A stretch of DNA of 40,827 nt from a virus, in the IMG/VR virus record IMGVR_UViG_3300021963_000260, positions 1-40,827 of that record; one strand, written 5' to 3'. Under the pieces are notes generated by a model. That model saw nothing but the letters and a program-made list of their open reading frames with translations. It was not told the origin of the DNA and made no database searches. This document shows positions 39,606-40,827 of the stretch, one piece after another. Position numbers and translations under genes: made by a program. The first letter of the stretch is position 1; each line of letters starts with the position of its first letter.

Positions 39606-40001
39606 TTATTTATTTAGTTTATGTTTAATTACACTCCACATCTCCTTATACTTCACTTCGGATGCGTATGCCGCTTTCTCATATGGGTTTCTACTATATG
39701 CTACATCGTTGTACTCTTTCCACTTAGATGTAAGGGGTTGTAGGGAGTGTGTCCATTCGTGTATGATTGTTTGGAGTAACTCCTTAACGGTATCTATGTT
39801 ATTATAGTATATAAAGATAGCATGGTCTTGAGGGTCATACTCACCCATATCGGTATCCCAGCCCTTCCAATAGCTAACCAATATACCGAGCTGTTTTTTA
39901 TTGTTCTGACCCATATGGTTCTTGCACCATGTCTCAGCCATTCTACCTATACGAACTACATCTGCTCTGTCCTCTATCTTGCTGCTCAAATTCCATTTCA
40001 T
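39606..40001 (-). CDS. Zincin metallopeptidase-like protein (HEWTH)
   Basis: A 131-residue protein with TIIHEWTHSLQP: His81-Glu82-x-x-His85 is the HExxH zinc site with catalytic Glu82. About 20 residues later NPYEKAAYASE supplies Glu108 (or Glu115) as the probable third ligand, a gluzincin-like spacing. The fold is minimal, comparable to short SprT- or IrrE-like phage peptidases. A target such as a host regulator or a virion protein is unknown. It follows a terminator and lies in front of the 76-residue gene. The active-site residues look intact. Confidence 0.8.
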   Translation of the reverse strand: MKWNLSSKIEDRADVVRIGRMAETWCKNHMGQNNKKQLGILVSYWKGWDTDMGEYDPQDHAIFIYYNNIDTVKELLQTIIHEWTHSLQPLTSKWKEYNDVAYSRNPYEKAAYASEVKYKEMWSVIKHKLNK

Positions 40002-40013
40002 TCGTTATTGTTT

Positions 40014-40052
40014 TAAATAAAAATAGATGGCCATTCGGTGTGACCATCTATT
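40014..40052 (-). terminator. Terminator after the tRNA-like gene
   Basis: AATAGATGGTCA, a seven-base loop and TGGCCATCTATT (one wobble) form a 12-pair stem on the minus strand followed by TTTATTT. It would end the transcript carrying the lipoprotein and tRNA-like gene. Confidence 0.78.
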
Positions 40053-40122
40053 GTAATGTAACGCTTTTGTAAATGTGTAAATCAATCAATCAGAGAATAA
40101 CCAAATAATACCGAATGCGTTG

Positions 40123-40193
40123 AGCGGTGGGATGGAATTGAACCATCTCCTTCGACCTGGACGGCCGATGTGCTACCGTAACACTTCCTCCGC
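40123..40193 (-). tRNA. tRNA-Gly-like (anticodon TCC) with odd anticodon loop
   Basis: A 71-base cloverleaf without encoded CCA. Acceptor GCGGAGG pairs with CCACCGC except for one A-A opposition; D stem GTGT/GCAC with loop TACGGTA; anticodon stem TCGGC/GTCGA; T arm GATGG-TTCAATT-CCATC; discriminator T, as expected for bacterial Gly. The anticodon loop is CGTCCAG: TCC at 34-36 gives Gly, but position 33, almost always T, is G. Either a decaying tRNA, a tRNA with altered decoding, or a tRNA decoy. Gly identity is also supported by similarity of the acceptor and D arm to bacterial tRNA-Gly. Confidence 0.68.
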
Positions 40194-40198
40194 TTATA

Positions 40199-40215
40199 GG
40201 GGGCGACGAACCCCC
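40199..40215 (-). other. T-arm-like hairpin GGGGG-TTCGTCG-CCCCC
   Basis: A perfect five-pair stem with a seven-base loop beginning TTCG, the exact geometry of a tRNA T arm, five bases upstream of the tRNA-like gene on the minus strand. No acceptor partner is found, so it is either a tRNA remnant or a hairpin protecting the lipoprotein mRNA end. Confidence 0.4.
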
Positions 40216-40221
40216 GTTGGA

Positions 40222-40395
40222 TTACTTAACTACTGAAGAGTCTAACTTAGCTGAATCAACAGCTACTACTGCTGAATCTACTTTAGTCGAATCTACTGCG
40301 GTTGAATCGGTTGCTGGCGCTGAGCCATTACCATTACCACATGCTGTTAATCCTACGGTCAATGCAACTACTGCTGCGAATACTACTTTTTTCAT
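40222..40395 (-). CDS. Small phage lipoprotein (57 aa)
   Basis: Starts MKKVVFAAVVALTVGLTACG: two Lys, a hydrophobic core and the lipobox Leu16-Thr-Ala-Cys19, so Cys19 should be lipidated after signal peptidase II cleavage. The mature 39 residues are low-complexity: GNGNGSAPA then DST/VDS-type repeats (DSTAVDSTKVDS, VDSAKLDSS). Small Asp/Ser/Val/Thr-rich lipoproteins like this are frequent in Bacteroidota. The gene lies between a hairpin and the tRNA-like gene. A phage lipoprotein could block receptors or DNA entry of superinfecting phages (compare T5 Llp in principle), but no sequence similarity to Llp is claimed. Confidence 0.78.
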   Translation of the reverse strand: MKKVVFAAVVALTVGLTACGNGNGSAPATDSTAVDSTKVDSAVVAVDSAKLDSSVVK

Positions 40396-40441
40396 CTTTC
40401 TTTGTTTATGTTTAACTAATAGTTTAAATTTAAGTAAAGAT

Positions 40442-40475
40442 GGGACCGGCTATATAGGCATCCGCCACCGGTCCC
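40442..40475 (-). other. Strong GC hairpin between the basic protein and lipoprotein genes
   Basis: GGGACCGG and CCGGTCCC form an eight-pair stem enclosing a smaller GGC-GGAT-GCC hairpin. It lies 14 bases after the stop of the 78-residue-frame gene but is not followed by a T-run, so it may be a processing or stability element, or a factor-dependent terminator. Confidence 0.5.
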
Positions 40476-40489
40476 TTCTCTAAGTGATA

Positions 40490-40717
40490 TTAAGCGAACA
40501 ACTCTTTCTTAATTTCACGAGCCTTCTTTAAAGAAGTAGTGAATTGAGATTCACCTGCTACTCTAACTCTATAAGATACACGGCCCGATGGGTAGGTAAT
40601 CTTCTGAATATTAGATACTGGTGTTTCGTAGGTAGCTGTTTTCTTAGCTGTCTTACGATTCTTAGATGTAACCTTAGTTACTTTACTTGTTGCTTTCGCT
40701 TTTGCTTTGTTAGCCAT
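40490..40717 (-). CDS. Basic DNA-binding-like protein with histone-like N-terminus (75 aa)
   Basis: Residues 1-33 are a Lys/Ala/Thr/Ser-rich tail (MANKAKAKATSKVTKVTSKN ...) like bacterial histone H1-type proteins. Residues about 40-75 (ITYPSGRVSYRVRVAGESQF, then TTSLKKAREIKKELF) resemble the three-stranded AP2/Arm DNA-binding domain of phage integrases and HNH enzymes. I start at MANK (40715-40717) rather than at the ATG three codons upstream because the leader is A/T-rich directly before it. A host-type promoter is 61 bases upstream, suggesting early expression. Likely a nucleoid-binding or transcription-altering protein; unproven. Confidence 0.72.
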   Translation of the reverse strand: MANKAKAKATSKVTKVTSKNRKTAKKTATYETPVSNIQKITYPSGRVSYRVRVAGESQFTTSLKKAREIKKELFA

Positions 40718-40778
40718 TTTATACAATTTAATCCATTGGGTGTTTAATACAGGTCCCCAACTTCACCTTTGATATATA

Positions 40779-40810
40779 CAAATATACGAATAATTTTCGA
40801 TATTGCCAAA
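40779..40810 (-). promoter_or_regulatory. Bacteroidota-type promoter for the basic protein gene
   Basis: TTTG, 20 bases, TATATTTG on the minus strand, an exact match to the consensus, with a 61-base leader. Confidence 0.75.
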
Positions 40811-40827
40811 TTTATTCCGATAAACAT

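Noticed and set aside
40217-40483. 88-residue plus-strand frame rich in Ser/Thr/Ala
   Set aside because: Antisense to the lipoprotein. The minus-strand frame has a signal peptide, a lipobox and the same direction as all neighbours.
40744-40827. 27-residue frame from the ATG at the right edge
   Set aside because: It runs through the promoter boxes and leader of the basic protein gene and has no other support.
1-40827. CRISPR array, insertion sequence, integrase or attachment site
   Set aside because: No regularly spaced repeats, transposase motifs or recombinase genes were found by reading; the gene set is that of a lytic myovirus.

Overview
The window looks like part of the genome of a large, strictly lytic, T4-related myovirus that infects a member of the Bacteroidota. 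Every supported gene is on the minus strand, and genes are packed with ATGA/TAATG overlaps or gaps of a few bases. The DNA is AT-rich. T4-type hallmark genes are present: a gp47/SbcD-like nuclease subunit, a short zinc-finger/TOPRIM primase, baseplate wedge gp6 and gp25, a gp5-like hub protein and the late sigma factor gp55. The host assignment is inference. It rests on seven promoters of the Bacteroidota type (-33 TTTG, exactly 20 bases, -7 TAnnTTTG-like box), on A-rich leaders without Shine-Dalgarno sequences, and on a small lipoprotein of a style common in that phylum.

Layout, left to right (transcription runs right to left). 1-1.9 kb: DNA metabolism (gp47-like nuclease, primase, T7-type endonuclease I Holliday-junction resolvase, one small unknown). 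1.9-19.7 kb: virion genes. These are two related adhesin/decoration-like proteins, a 1726-residue LamG-containing protein, fibre/coiled-coil proteins, gp6, gp25, a gp5-like OB/beta-helix protein and conserved companions. 19.7-27.9 kb: an SGNH protein and a carbamoyltransferase, gp55, peptide deformylase, small membrane proteins, a nucleotidyltransferase, UvsE, a large coiled-coil membrane protein, Hsp20 and an HD-domain protein. 28.0-37.3 kb: an unusual block of tailoring enzymes with three sulfotransferase-like proteins, two 2OG-Fe(II) oxygenases, a flavin halogenase, a glycosyltransferase-like protein, a second SGNH protein and two related zinc-ribbon proteins. Inside it is a late-promoter gene for an ATP-grasp-like protein that ends in a degenerate Hint (intein-like) domain and a six-cysteine tail. 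37.3-40.8 kb: a visibly more G+C-rich segment of small genes, a metallopeptidase, a tRNA-Gly-like gene, a lipoprotein, a basic histone-tail-like protein and several strong RNA hairpins.

Two promoter classes appear to divide the genes. The seven host-type promoters precede regulatory, repair and enzyme genes. A different element, ATATTTAT(A/T), lies 6-30 bases upstream of seven units that are mostly structural, and is the best candidate for the gp55-dependent late promoter. It is the reverse complement of the T4 late box TATAAATA. The Hint protein carries the late element, while one half of the tailoring cassette has a host-type promoter. A plausible reading is that tailoring enzymes are made early and act later on a virion, glycan or precursor-peptide substrate; this is inference. 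No CRISPR array, insertion sequence, integrase or attachment site was seen. There is no gene-free stretch longer than about 300 bases; the longest, about 280 bases at 38828-39106, holds two terminators, a structured leader and a late promoter.
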